Source of the DNA: Myripristis murdjan
Taxonomy: Eukaryota; Chordata; Actinopteri; Holocentriformes; Holocentridae
NCBI RefSeq assembly: GCF_902150065.1
Contig: NC_043995.1
Span: forward strand, 25,800,001-25,864,000
Direction: 5' to 3'
Length of the DNA stretch: 64,000 nt
In this document: positions 1 through 11,749 of the stretch, piece by piece
Numbering within the stretch: position 1 is the stretch's first letter
How the letters are laid out: every line of letters begins with the position of its first letter
The notes under the pieces: generated by a model
Seen by the model: the letters and a program-made list of their open reading frames with translations, nothing else
What the model was told of the DNA's origin: nothing
The model's database searches: none
Translations under genes and position numbers: made by a program

Positions 1-703
1 ACAGCAAACGCGCAACTCCAGGAACAGCTGACAGGAGCTTTGCGCCATGGTAGATCATTTCAATATACAGCCCACTACTAAAGATGTAAACAAAATGCAA
101 ACACATCCCCATGATATATTACTACTCACTGTTGTATGTCGGGTCTGTTCTCTTCACGTTTAACACGGTGACCTCACCCAGGCTGGGTTGTGTGTGCGTG
201 TGTGTGTTTCCATGCAAAGTGAATCTGCTCCTCCGCTGCTGCTGTGCTCTTTGGGCTCTCACCATCTCAGGTTCCCCCCTGGCTTCACCAGTTCACCCGT
301 CCAGCACTCCTGGATTCACACGCTCTAAATTTAGCAGCCTTAAATTTCAGCCAGGGCTTCCAGGGCAGACTTCAACCCTCTGCTAAGAACAACAAGGACT
401 CCAGCTTTTTGTCAGGCTTTGGGTTTTTGTCTGTCAGTCCTTAACTTTCCCTAACTTTAGAGGAAAAAATTAATAAGAGACCAGAAACCTGCTGAAGAAA
501 GAAAGAAAGCGGATTGGCATGATGACCAGCTGAGTTAAGGGCGGACAAGCTGGTCGTAACTCGGAAGCTGGTGAAATACTAATGTAAACTTCATCGCCAG
601 TAATATTTGTCAGCACTTCACTCAGACTAAAGTGAGGGACAAAACCAAGGAGAGCTGAATGCTTTCCTCGACTCCTCGGTCAAAGGTCTGTCCAGCGGAA
701 ACC
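1..703. other. Upstream region of the sodium-channel beta gene
   Basis: No coding region is convincing here. The last part must hold the 5'UTR and promoter of the beta-subunit gene whose ATG is at 704. I see no clear TATA box. The short open frames in this stretch have no recognisable protein content. Confidence 0.4.
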
Positions 704-2925
704 ATGCGTCATTTCTTTCTCTTGATTGTCTTTAGCCTTTTTGGTAAGTCCTAAATCAGCCGAGTGCAATGTAAATCTGAACTGTATAAATATGAATAAA
801 TAAACAAACAAATAAACAAGAGGCCAGCTGTTGGTTTATGTTCCACCAAGGAGGTCACAGGTACTGTTAATCAGAGAAAATCATAATTTTGCCTTTATGC
901 TGCTATTAATGATAATGATGATGGTGGATTGACCAAAACATTTTTTGCATATTGCATATTCTTGCAGTAGTCTATATTATTATTGTATTGTATTATTATT
1001 ATATTATTGGCTAATAAATTATTATTCTACAACTATCTCTGTTATTGTGATCATGACCATGATTATTATTGTTGTTGTTGTTGTTGTTGTTGTTGTAGTT
1101 GTTGTTGTTGTTAGTAGTAGTAGTAGTTTATATTTAGTATAGTATATATTTAATATTTCTAGATTGAACTTAATGGGTTTTTATAGGTTTTCAGAGTTTT
1201 TCGCGCTCATCTTGTTACATTAAAAGGAATTGAGGGGGAAAAAAATAAAATAAAAAAATAAAACAAAATGAAAACCAGTTGTGAACCCCAGTCAGTCATC
1301 GCCATTGGGATGTCCATTTATGTCCATTATCATATCTCTCATTACCATATCACTTATTTTCTTATGTTAACATATCACTCTGATACCTTATGCTGTCATG
1401 TATCCATTAAACTTTTGCCAACAGTTTTAATGATGAAGACAACATGGTAAATAAATATGTTTGTAAACTTCTCTATTCACATCGTTTGTTGTCTTTGATT
1501 CCAGATAATTGTTATTTGTTTTGTCCCACATTAATTAGTCCACCTCGTCCTCCTCTGACTTGTACAGCCCTCTCTTTATATCCACATTACCCAACACGCA
1601 CACGTGCACTCTGAAGCTGTGCATGCTGTGAATGCGAGTTGTTTCCATATAAAACTCACATACAGTGTTGTGCTGTTTGTGTTCTTTGGGGCAGGGTGCA
1701 GCCAGAAGTGTATTTTCTCACCTTTAATTTGGGGTGATTATTTATCAGTAGGCTAGTAATGGTTTTATCATTTTTTTCCACACCAGTTTCTAATTTTAAG
1801 AGGTGAGGCTTGCTCTTCTTGGTGTGTCATCTTCCAAGTCTTCTTCTTCCTTTTCTTCCTCCTCTTCTTCTTCTTCTCACAGTGTCTAGGTGCCATGGTG
1901 GCTGTTCGGAGGTGGACTCCATGACAGAGGCTGTGGCGGGGGAGAATTTTCTTCTGGGCTGCATCTCCTGTAAAATAAGAGAGGAGGTCTCTGCCAAAGC
2001 TACTGTGGACTGGTACTTCAAACCTTTGGGAGAGGAGGAATTCAGACATGTGAGTGCTCAACTACTGGGAAAATATCCAGTTTGATTTGAATGCATTGTA
2101 ACTACACGGTTTTAATAGTGCTATAGTTGAGTCTAGTCTCTGCTAGTCTAAGCTGGAATTAATTTGAATCCTAGAGCTGTCTTTAAAAATGTGGATGGGG
2201 TATGTGATTGGAGATGCTTTACTCTAAATATAAAAATGCCCTTGAGCAAGGCATTCAGAAGCCAGGCTGTACCAGTGAAGCTGCTCCTGGGCAACAACTG
2301 GGGATAACTGTGGTTAATTATAGGGATTTAATGACTCAACATTCCACAGTTCAGTTTGTAACTTGGTTTTTAGACCACTATTCAATTTGTATCACAATTT
2401 CGACTTGAAAAAACTGGCCAAAGATTTTGAGTTCTTTCTTTTTGTTTCCCCGATCAGATCTTCCACTACGACCACCCGAGGGCCAGCGTCCTCCATGAGG
2501 ACTTCAGCAGCCGCCTGGACTGGCATGGGACAGAAGATCCAGACATCCAGGTAGGAGCCATTTACGTTCACAACATCACCTTCAACGACACGGGCACCTA
2601 CCGCTGCACCTTCCAGCGCACCCTCTTCCTGCCACAGGCCGATCAGAGAGTCACCGTGGAGAAGGATGTGGAGCTCAGTGTGGTGACTGTAGGTAAGGGG
2701 GCGTTGACTTGGCAAAGGGTGACTTTTATTTTCCCCTGTTTTTTTTTTTTGTTTGTTTTTTGTTTTTGTATCCTCTGTATCCTCTGTATCCACCCTCTCA
2801 TATTTATCACATCCAGTGTTTTTTCCTGCTTTTGTATGTTCTTTACATAGTGCTTTGTACTCCAACACTGATTTAAAGGGGGGCTATTATGCTTTTTATA
2901 CACACACACACACACACACACACAT

Positions 2926-2961
<36 letters not shown>

Positions 2962-5130
2962 CATAGTATAGCATTGCAATGCCAGATGTTCATTTTATAT
3001 GTGGCCAAAGTTTCAATTATATGTAAAAATAATGTCCATGTGCAAAAAGTTAAGGCTTCACAATACTCTGAATACTAGGTTTACAAAGTTATTGTTTTTT
3101 TCTATTTCCATTTTTCTATTTTCTTTTTTTTTTTTCTTTTTTTTTTGAAACAAATTTCTCTGTATGGTCATCTGCTCTAGGCACAGCACATGAGAAAGGG
3201 AGAGAGAGAGAGAGAGAAAGAGAGGGAGGGAGAAGCAGTGGTTGAACAAGTTAGAGAGTGAATGAGGAGAGGGAGCAGCAGTAGCGAGAACAAAGCAGTG
3301 TGTCGGTGGATTAGAACGTTATTTCATGAATGTTTCAGGGCGGTTTCAATCTAGGGCCAAATAAACACACCTGGATTCAATGTGAATGCGGCCTCAGTAG
3401 ATTTCAGTTACAATAGATTATAGGTTGCTGTTTACTGTCATAATCTCCACACCGGCACACTACAGCCTTTCTCTAATGCAGGCTATAATCAACTTATGCT
3501 TAACCCTAACCTAAACCTGTAATTCTAACCTTATCCAATAAGCCAAAATGACCACCCAAAATGTAAAAATTTTGTCAACCACCCAGGGGGAAAAAATTGG
3601 CCAAAAGCACATCAGCGGGCTCACAGAAGTTGGCCAATCAGACAAAAGTGGGCATTTAGGCAAAGGGGGGCTTTATACAGATGGACCTAAAATGGTTCTC
3701 TAGTGGAATCCCAGAATGAAAATATTGAGCTGGAAATGAGCATAATATGCTCCCTTTAACATCAATGCCTGGTTTAATGTTTCCTTGCTGACCCAGTTCT
3801 CAAAGAAAATGCAGATAATTGCAATTTTAGTTATACAAACATTTCTCCGAGGCAAAAATAATATAGGCCTAATTGGTTGAGTTAAGCTTAAGTGGGTAGA
3901 GCAAAAAATGACAGTTTTTGCTTTTCAGATTGTGAAAAGGGTTTCAATATGGTCTTCGATTTTTTAACAATTTCAATTTAGAAAATATCAGCCATGTATA
4001 ATTCCTGAAATAATCAACCAGTGCTGTAATAAGTTAAGTTAATAAGTTCAATTAAAAATGCAAATGTACTGTAAGTTCAATAAACCACATTTTATATTCA
4101 TTATTCCCTCCAGGTTTCCCGAAGGTGTCAAATGTGTGTGTTTGTGGTTCAAATCTTCCTCTGTGGTTGTTGAGTGAGGTCATTTGTTCACTATGACCGG
4201 GAAGCCAAGACAAATATCAAGAAAACGGATTTGTGGTTGAACTCTAGCAGAAATACAGCTAACAACAAGGAGAAAGAAGCAAAAACAACAAAATATTGTT
4301 TCTTGGCTCAGTCAGTACCCCAGCCAATGACCTAATATCTGCCTTAAGAGCAGCTCTGCCTCCAAGAAATGTTTTTGTGACTAAAACTCCAATGTGCACA
4401 GAGAGCACCACCTGCTGGACATCCTTGTGCCTCTGTAACACTCCACTACTGGTTCCTGTTTCCCAGCCAGTCGGGAGCTGGCGGCGGTCATCTCGGAGAT
4501 CATGATGTTCGTGCTGATCATAGGTCTCCAGCTGTGGCTGATCGGGATTCTGGTCTACTGTTACAAGAAGATCTCAGCCGAGCATGATGCCCGGGAGGCT
4601 CGCAAAGCCCTCAAAGCTCAGGCCGAGTGAGTCCTCCGTCTGTGTGTGATGTGCTGAAAAAGTGCCCTCCTAAGCACAGATTCATTTACACTCTCAATGT
4701 CAAATGACTGTGTGATGACAGACTTAATGAACCACATGACAAGACATCATATGGCACTTCATTCTGAAATTAATTTGCCTTTGTTTGGCACAAGCAGCTT
4801 GACAACATGCAGATATAGAAATTTGCAGCAAAAAATAATTTGCTCACACAGTTAAGTATAGAAAGAGACATAGAAACACTGTGTTACATCCCAGCTATCT
4901 TTATATTTAATTATGATATCAGGCTGTGGCCGCGAGCATATGTGTTTGTGTTTATCATGAGAATAAAATGATTACAGCTTCCAAAAAGTAAGTGATTAAC
5001 CCTGGATTTCTCTGCATTCATTTCATCTTTTCCTGCCCATTTCTTGTGTCACTCAGTAATTCAGTTTTCTTTTTCTATTGTCAGGCTGCTGGAGTCAAAG
5101 GACAGCTGCGATGGAGTGCAGCTGGAGTAA
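704..5130 (+). CDS. scn1b: Voltage-gated sodium channel beta subunit, SCN1B type (5 coding exons)
   Basis: Type I membrane accessory subunit that modulates gating and surface expression of sodium-channel alpha subunits and acts as an Ig-family adhesion molecule. Coding exons read from splice sites: 704-743, 1883-2049, 2458-2692, 4467-4626, 5085-5130. Phases are 1, 0, 1, 2 and all joins stay open, giving 215 residues against about 218 for SCN1B. A hydrophobic signal peptide (MRHFFLLIVFSLF) is followed by a V-type Ig domain at about residues 20-140 with the family motif CISCK and the DTGTYRC cysteine motif. The SEIMM motif leads into one membrane helix (about 157-179), then YCYKKI and a short cytoplasmic tail ending ESKDSCDGVQLE, close to the SCN1B terminus. 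The tail lacks the ENASEYLAI segment of SCN1B/SCN3B. Intron positions match the beta1/beta3 pattern. SCN3B is the main alternative; the tail favours SCN1B. Confidence 0.88.
1060..1131. repeat. (GTT)n / (AGT)n microsatellite in intron 1
   Basis: An uninterrupted run of TTG/GTT triplets passes into AGT triplets. It lies in intron 1 of the sodium-channel beta gene. The valine-rich open frame it creates is an artefact. Confidence 0.85.
2900..2961. repeat. Compound (AC)n (GATA)n microsatellite in intron 3
   Basis: An AC dinucleotide run is followed directly by GATA tetranucleotides. It is located between coding exons 3 and 4 of the beta-subunit gene. Confidence 0.9.
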
Positions 5131-5520
5131 CTGCATTTCTGGTGAGTAAACGTTGACAGATCTCCTCACAGACGTTGAATTTTAGTATCTTGAACCACAC
5201 CTAATTTTGAGTTATTTATTTCCATTTTTATCCACCAGGTAAATAATAACATCTGGACTCACCACAGTCAGTCATCACTACCACATCATGACTTACTGAG
5301 GGCTTCATTTGAGAAGTTGATGTTGAATGCCTTACACGACCTGCACAGTTAACTATCAAGTAAATACTGGCTAGTGGACTTCTCTCTGGACCTCCATCTG
5401 AGGATCAACTCTTCACTTCCTGAACATATAATCCCTCCAGTGGATATTTGTGCAATTTGGAGTAATAAATTAGGCCTTTATGGAGTGTAATGTCTTGAAT
5501 TTCATCAAATATGAATAAAA
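5131..5520 (+). other. scn1b: 3'UTR of the beta-subunit gene with a spliced UTR exon
   Basis: Eleven bases after the stop codon there is a good donor (CTG|gtgagt at about 5141/5142) and a matching acceptor (ccaccag at about 5239), so the 3'UTR is probably split by an intron of about 98 bp. The junction lies too close to the stop to predict nonsense-mediated decay. AATAAA-type signals occur near 5464 and 5514, the second in the sequence atgaataaaagtc. Confidence 0.6.
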
Positions 5521-6346
5521 GTCATTCGATGTCTTAATGAATGTGGAAACCCTGTTATCGTTGCATCACAAACCAGCAACAGCTGCATACCCCCACATTA
5601 ATCAACAGGATGTGTTTATGTGCCAATGTCTTACTAAGCAAAACCACATCTCTGATTTGTGTAAGCATGTATGAGTTTGTAACTGCACTTTAAACACAGT
5701 GAAGGTTTGTGATCATAGCTATAGTATTATTTAATTCCTATTTTTGTCAGTGTTTGCAGTGTTTGAAAGAATGATTTTTTTTTTTTTTTTTTTTTGTACA
5801 TGATTTAACTTAACACTGGTTTGCGTACCTCTCTTTTCCATCACAGTCTGGGTGAAATTTTCTTTGTTAATCTGTGATCACATGGTTTATGTTGTGTATG
5901 ATTGGCTAGATAAATGGGCTGGCTTGTTTTACCCACTGTCACAGTTTACCCTGCTCTCCCCTACCTGCTGCTTACCTCCTCTGCAAATATATAGCCAACT
6001 TTTGCAGAAAATGAATCCTTGACCACCTCTTATCCTTTACTTTGCCTGCTGGTTCATAATGTGTTAGGGTACTAAAATATGTTACAGCAACTTTCTAGTA
6101 CTTTTCTAAAACTCAGAGGAACTGTTGGCTTTTTGATCGTTAAACTCTGAAGGTAAAAACTCTGGCAGGTTCTTTACATTTCAAAAAGCGATCAGACCAA
6201 TCAGAATTTCAGAGAAAGTCCTTCCTTTGTGGGCATGGAAAACAAACATGAAAAATCCAATAACTGATAAATCCTGAATCCAATAAAAGCTGCTGAAATT
6301 GCAAATGTCTCTATCTTAAATGCCCATTCGTGGTTGGCTCCAGGCA

Positions 6347-6349
6347 GCA

Positions 6350-6398
<49 letters not shown>

Positions 6399-6399
6399 C
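6347..6399. repeat. (AC)n microsatellite
   Basis: Nearly pure AC dinucleotide array; open frames over it on both strands are low-complexity artefacts. Confidence 0.9.
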
Positions 6400-6544
6400 A
6401 GAGACAGTAGGGGAGAGAAGGACATTTGGAGGTGATTGCGCCGTAACTCAATCTGGTCTAACCTGTGCTGCGATCTCTCCACGCCGCCTCGGCCCTGAAA
6501 GCAGATTTGTTCTGCTGCTGCTGCCCGGCACTGTCCCAAATAGG

Positions 6545-6545
<1 letters not shown>

Positions 6546-6602
<57 letters not shown>
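6546..6602. repeat. (AC)n microsatellite
   Basis: Second pure AC array, about 150 bp from the first one. Together they create open frames on both strands with no protein content. Confidence 0.9.
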
Positions 6603-6606
<4 letters not shown>

Positions 6607-8419
6607 ATAGTGATTTAAACATTACAGCACTGACCCCATTTACCCTTCACAGCTACTATAGAACATAAAATGTGTATTAACACCAAATGCATACAGCATC
6701 TTGGTCATTTTGCGTGACGGTGCTCCTCTGTGGCAGAAATCCTCTCTGGGTCAAAGGTGATCTAAAAGTCATTCTTCATATTTGTTTCTTCTTGCTTGGA
6801 CTATCAGATGGGTGGAGTTTAAAACAAATTTAAAATAAGTCACAAATAAGAAAGGTAGTTCAGTATACCATTATTATTATGGTTTTTATGACAATATCTT
6901 AAATAGCCATAATGGTGCAATTGATGCAATATATAATTATTTACTTGCTCCTTTAAACATTTCTAACCTTGTGTGTTAACCTAACTTGTGCTGTGGTGTA
7001 AAAATATTGCCTGTAAGTATGACAAGCGAAATACTGTTTACCTTACAACTCCCAACCTCTCGAGTCTGTATAGTGATGCAGATGATGGCCACTAGATGGT
7101 GCTGAAGCATCATAAAATAACATAAGGTGTCTCTTATAATAACTGATTGAGGTGTAAGATCAAAAATAAAAATGTGTCTCAACTCCAGTGAAGCATCTAT
7201 AATCGGCATCTGGTCTAGAGGAGCAGACAGTGGCTTCCTGTGTGACTCACTGAGGAAAGTCATGCTGCACCGCTGCCTCCCTACACTGAGGTTTTGACTT
7301 TGCCCTGCGACCTCTGCGTTTCATTAAATGTGTTGACATGTCTAACACGCTGCACATCTCTTGTGGGTGGATGAATGAGCAGGACGGAGCGGACAGTGTG
7401 CGACTCGCAGAAGGGGAGAGGCACATTGGACTGTAAAGGTTAGTATTCCAGCTCCTTGTCCTGTGACACCTGAAGGAACATAAAAACAGACGGGGAATTA
7501 TGAATTTCTACTAACGCCAGTGGCAGCATGAACTAATTACTGAGTACAGACCCCTGAAAGGTAGGCTATGTTCTTTCCATTGAACTTCACTCATTCAATG
7601 ACCTTCAATGCATTTAGACTGTCATTGTTTGTGCTGCTGCTTTTACATTCAAATCACACTAATAAGTCTAAAAAATTAAATGTTACCTACAGTTATTTTA
7701 TTATTTGAAGTTTTTAGAAGAAATCAGTATCTTAAATATGGTGTATTTTTCAGCTAATGTATTTCTTGTTAGTATAACTTTCAAATCACTGTGAGATTTT
7801 GACCGTTTCCCTCACAGTTTTAAAGTTGTGCTCTTAAGAAACAACCAAAGGCTGGCTTGTATAATAATGGCTTATTTCATTTTCCTCACATGCATTCACT
7901 CTATTCCAAGTCTCTGATAGATCATTAAACAGCAGCATCTCAGAATTGTCAGCTATTTGTGACTGTAGCCATCTACAAATGAGAAATTACACTTTCAAAA
8001 TTTATCTCAAGCACTCACACTTAATATAGATTTACAGTATATACTCATTTACATCTCCTTTTTGCTCTGCCCACTGGGCTTTCAGTTATACTAATATCAG
8101 TATTTGTGTGGAGATAAAGAGAAGGTGATGTTAAGCAGCAAATCTTTCCTCTGGGTTGAATTGGTGTTCTCTCCAAGAAGCTATTTGTACACACAGGCTC
8201 CCATTCACTTTCCCCACTCTACACAGCTGTAATATTGCTACTTAAAAGTGGTGTTTCCTTGAATTTTGTGTGTCCTCCTACAGTGTTCTGATTTGAGCTC
8301 TCAGATGTTTATGTTTTTGCTGTCAGACACTTTTCTCATACAGAGAAAATCCTCAAGTTGAAGTCTCCCTCTCAAGTTTCTGCAGCTGCAGTTCCCTCAG
8401 CTCCCAGCAGAGGTCAGCA

Positions 8420-8818
8420 ATGCTTCATATGAACACCACAGAGCTGCAGTCGCTCCTGCTCTCCATCCTACAGCACTGCCTGAATGAAACAGCTGGACTG
8501 AAACCCCAAAACTACACTTCCCAGCAGGCCATGCAGCACAGCGGGGCCAGAGGTCACGCTCAGTCTCAGGGCTTTATGTACATTCTTCTGGTGGTGGGCA
8601 TGTTCAGTTTCTTCACATTTGGCATCATGTTCAGCTACATTCGCTCCAAGAAGCTGGAGAACTCCCATGATCCTTATCACCAGTACATCGCCCACGACTG
8701 GAGCAAGGTGGTTGCCCCGTCCAGGGCTGTGGCCCAGGCCCTGCAGGGGGCGGCTGCTGGGCCTGGAGCCAGTGTCGTCATCTGCAACCCTGCAACACTG
8801 GAGCAGCTGCCAGGCTAA
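8420..8818 (+). CDS. kcne1: KCNE1-type potassium channel regulatory subunit (MinK)
   Basis: Single-pass membrane subunit that partners KCNQ1-type potassium channels and slows their activation. The protein is 132 residues, the usual size, in one coding exon as in other KCNE genes. Three N-glycosylation sequons lie in the extracellular part (N5, N22, N31). The membrane helix is at about residues 52-74 and runs into [15 protein letters not shown], nearly the human KCNE1 juxtamembrane motif [14 protein letters not shown]. The helix centre reads FTF where human KCNE1 has the FTL activation triplet. A second in-frame ATG at 8429 (MNTTE) could equally be the start. An AATAAA about 65 bp after the stop (near 8883) may be the poly(A) signal. 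KCNE3 and KCNE5 match the helix less well. Confidence 0.9.
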   Translation: MLHMNTTELQSLLLSILQHCLNETAGLKPQNYTSQQAMQHSGARGHAQSQGFMYILLVVGMFSFFTFGIMFSYIRSKKLENSHDPYHQYIAHDWSKVVAPSRAVAQALQGAAAGPGASVVICNPATLEQLPG

Positions 8819-10458
8819 AATCAGCTTAATTAGTCATTTTCCAGCTTGAAAATCCTAATCATCATCATGCTGAAATGTTATGGAATAAATTTGTGAATGA
8901 TTTCAACTTGCAGTGTCACACAGCAACCAGATGTTACTTTTTTGCTTTTAGATTTAAATTTTCAGATCCTTGGTTTCACAGAAAGGTCTTGGAAGACAGA
9001 GCTGTCCTGTGTGGTGACTTCTTCCTCTTCTTTTACACTCACCAAGGAAAAGGTGTGGTTGGTTTTCAAGACGAAAGGTCTTGGGCTCCTGAGTAAAAGG
9101 AGCAACAGTTTCATGTCACCACACTGTTATTCACCAGAAACTGTTAGAATCCCGAAAACGTATAAAGGCTCATGATAACATTTATTTCTTTCTGGTTTAA
9201 TATGACCGCTATCTGCCAGTATTCAAGTATGGCATCTAAACAATTTAACCTTTTTGAAACCTGTGCAAATTCAGCTGATTTCTTTCAAAAACCTGGGAAA
9301 AGCCATCAAAATGAAGAAAAAAAAAATACCAGGAACACTGGTTTAAAAAAAAAAAAAAAAAAAAATGCAAACATGCAAAAATCTACCAGAAAATTTAAAA
9401 AAGTAAATTGCCACAAAACAAAACAAAAATTACAAATTATGAGGAAACAATATAAATATAAATATTGAGATTATATATTTAAACCTCAAATCAATAAAAG
9501 CATTTAATACTTTAATACACAAACCAAAATATCTCTTGGTGATACAGATCCCTATTGGGCATCTGCAACTTCTTGAAAATAAACTGGGGTTTGAAAACTG
9601 ATGGTCCATAAAATCAAACTTTATACCTTCATCAGAATCCTGTGGATCTGAAAAAAGGTTAAATGCCAGTGCCTATTCAGACTGACTGAATAAATAACTA
9701 AATAAATACCATAAACACCAAATAAGCACAGATTTGCAAGTATGTGTGATTGTAATGATTTAATGTCTTTATCCTACATGCCATTGTACATGACATGACA
9801 ATGTTTTTTTTTTTTTTTTTTTTTTTTTTAAATGACTTACTTCCAGAGCTTTGGTGTTTTCATCTCAGGAAGTGTTTCATCCAGTGTGTCACACTTTACC
9901 GCCTTCTTTAAAAAAAAAAAAAAAAAGTGGAAGGGAAAGGAAAAGAGGAAGACATCATATTTTTAACTTTTACAACTGCTTACACGTCTTTCTCAACACT
10001 GAGCGTGCATTTTCAAAATCCTTAATGCAATATCAATACCAACTTCATTTCATGCCCGTAATGCAATTAAAAACCCTCAAAACAATGGAGAAATGTCCTA
10101 AAATCTCTTAGATCAACCAAGCCAATACAGCAGATACCAAGAGCTCTGTGTCAGTGTTTAACATCCTGTAAACGCTCCCCAGGACTTCCCCTTCTCACCC
10201 AGGCAGTCCAACAGGTTTCTGCAAAGTATTCATCAATTATGAATCATAACGTTTAGCTACAGCTAAACTTCAGTTGTAGGCTAGATGATGACTTTGATAT
10301 TCTCCCAGCTGTGGGGTGGGACACTTCCTGAAAACCACATGCTTTTATATGATAGATGTTGATCTAATGTATGCATTACAGGAATAAACTCCATCCAGGC
10401 CTGTAGAAGTAAATAAAGTAACCTCATCACAGCCCCACTGGTATGGGAGAGAAATTGT
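8819..10458. other. kcne1 3'UTR and intergenic region
   Basis: The beginning is the likely 3'UTR of kcne1. The remainder is AT-rich with several A and T homopolymers (about 9343, 9804, 9910). No coding exon, RNA gene or clear transposon end was recognised. Confidence 0.4.
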
Positions 10459-10463
10459 GTTAT

Positions 10464-10927
10464 TGTAATGTAGGAGGTTCAATTTTCTTATTGAGACTAT
10501 CATTACAGAAACATTCTGTCAGGAATGTAAAGCATTGCCAGCAGATGCAGATTATTTAAAGGATTTATTCTCAGGTTCAGCATGAGAAAAGGGGGCAAAC
10601 AGACACACATGGGTCATCAGGTCTGAAAGAAAGCAAACAAAAGATTAAAACTGAACATAAACTGACCTCATTGCACAAAATAAAGATAAATGTAAATAAG
10701 GCTGAGGTTACTAATTAAACTAAGGAAACAAACAAAACTCACCAGGTCTGCCACCCCATGTGAAAGTGAAAAGAAGGAGTGAAGGGAAGTGCGGTCTTAA
10801 ATAAGGGAGTGAACAGGTGAACTCAATCAATGCAATTAGGTGGTGGCAAAGCTAGAAACATCTAGTGAGTATAAAGGAAGTGAGACACCAAACAGGAAAA
10901 GGTTAACAAAATAAGAGCTTCACAACA
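10464..10927 (-). repeat. 3' LTR of the BEL/Pao element (uninterrupted)
   Basis: 464 bp, TG...CA bounded, preceded on the left by the target duplication GTTAT. It matches the other LTR at all but about four aligned positions. A purine-rich stretch with a G run immediately inside it (about 10928-10950, minus strand) is in the place of the polypurine tract. Confidence 0.92.
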
Positions 10928-11749
10928 GCCGCCCCCGAATTTCTAATGAGAAATAAGAAAAAAAAAAGACCAAACTTAACTAAAAGGTGTGTTCAGGAAG
11001 GGGTGTCGTCAGGTAAGGAAGGAAGTGGGATCAGGTGAGCTACAGGCCTGACATAGGTTTTGTCCTTGACAGCAATCACTTTTCCCACAGGCCAAAGAGC
11101 TCTTGGTAGCTGGGAGTCAACAATCATCACAGCGGAGTTTAGCTGTAGATCTGGTTTGTCCTTTTGCCATTTTTGTCGTGCTTGAAGTAATGGTAGGTAG
11201 GATTTGATGAAGTGTTTCCAGAAGTGATCTGACAATATCTGTGTATGGCGCCAACATCGTTGACTGAGGAGCTCAGAGTCAGGGTAGGACACGAGAGGGA
11301 GTGATGAATCATGTCGTCCCATGATGAGAAGATTGGGTGTGACTGGATCAACATCTGCAATATCTGTAGATACATAGCCGAGTGGTTTTGAGTTCAGCAT
11401 GCCCTCAATTTCAATCAATACAGTTCTTAGAACCTCTTCGGTGACCATTTGTGCACCAATGGTCCTCTTCAGAGCATTCTTCACTGATCTTATTTCTCGC
11501 TCCCAAATGCCACCAAAGTGGGGTGCGTGTGGAGGATTGAAACAGAAATTGATTTTCCTTGTTGCTAGCACTGATTGGAGACTGGGAGATAGATTGTTAA
11601 AGCCGGGATGCAGTTCTTTATTCCCTCCTTTAAAGTTGGTTCCCTGATCACAAAAGATCTCAAATGGTGTTCCTCTTCGAGAGATGAATGGGCGAAGGGC
11701 CATGAGAAAGGAGTCTGTATCTATGTTATTGAGAATATCGAGATGTATA

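Larger units (their letters stand above)
5521..8419. other. Intergenic region between scn1b and kcne1
   Basis: No protein-coding exon can be supported. The stretch holds a T run near 5780 and two long (AC)n arrays listed separately. A possible untranslated first exon of the KCNE1 gene may end near 7437 (tgtaaag|gttagtatt), but this rests only on a donor-like sequence. Confidence 0.4.

Noticed and set aside
6201-6668. Several overlapping open frames on both strands around 6.2-6.7 kb
   Set aside because: They consist mostly of (AC)n/(GT)n translated as HTHTHT or VCVCVC repeats; no conserved protein content.
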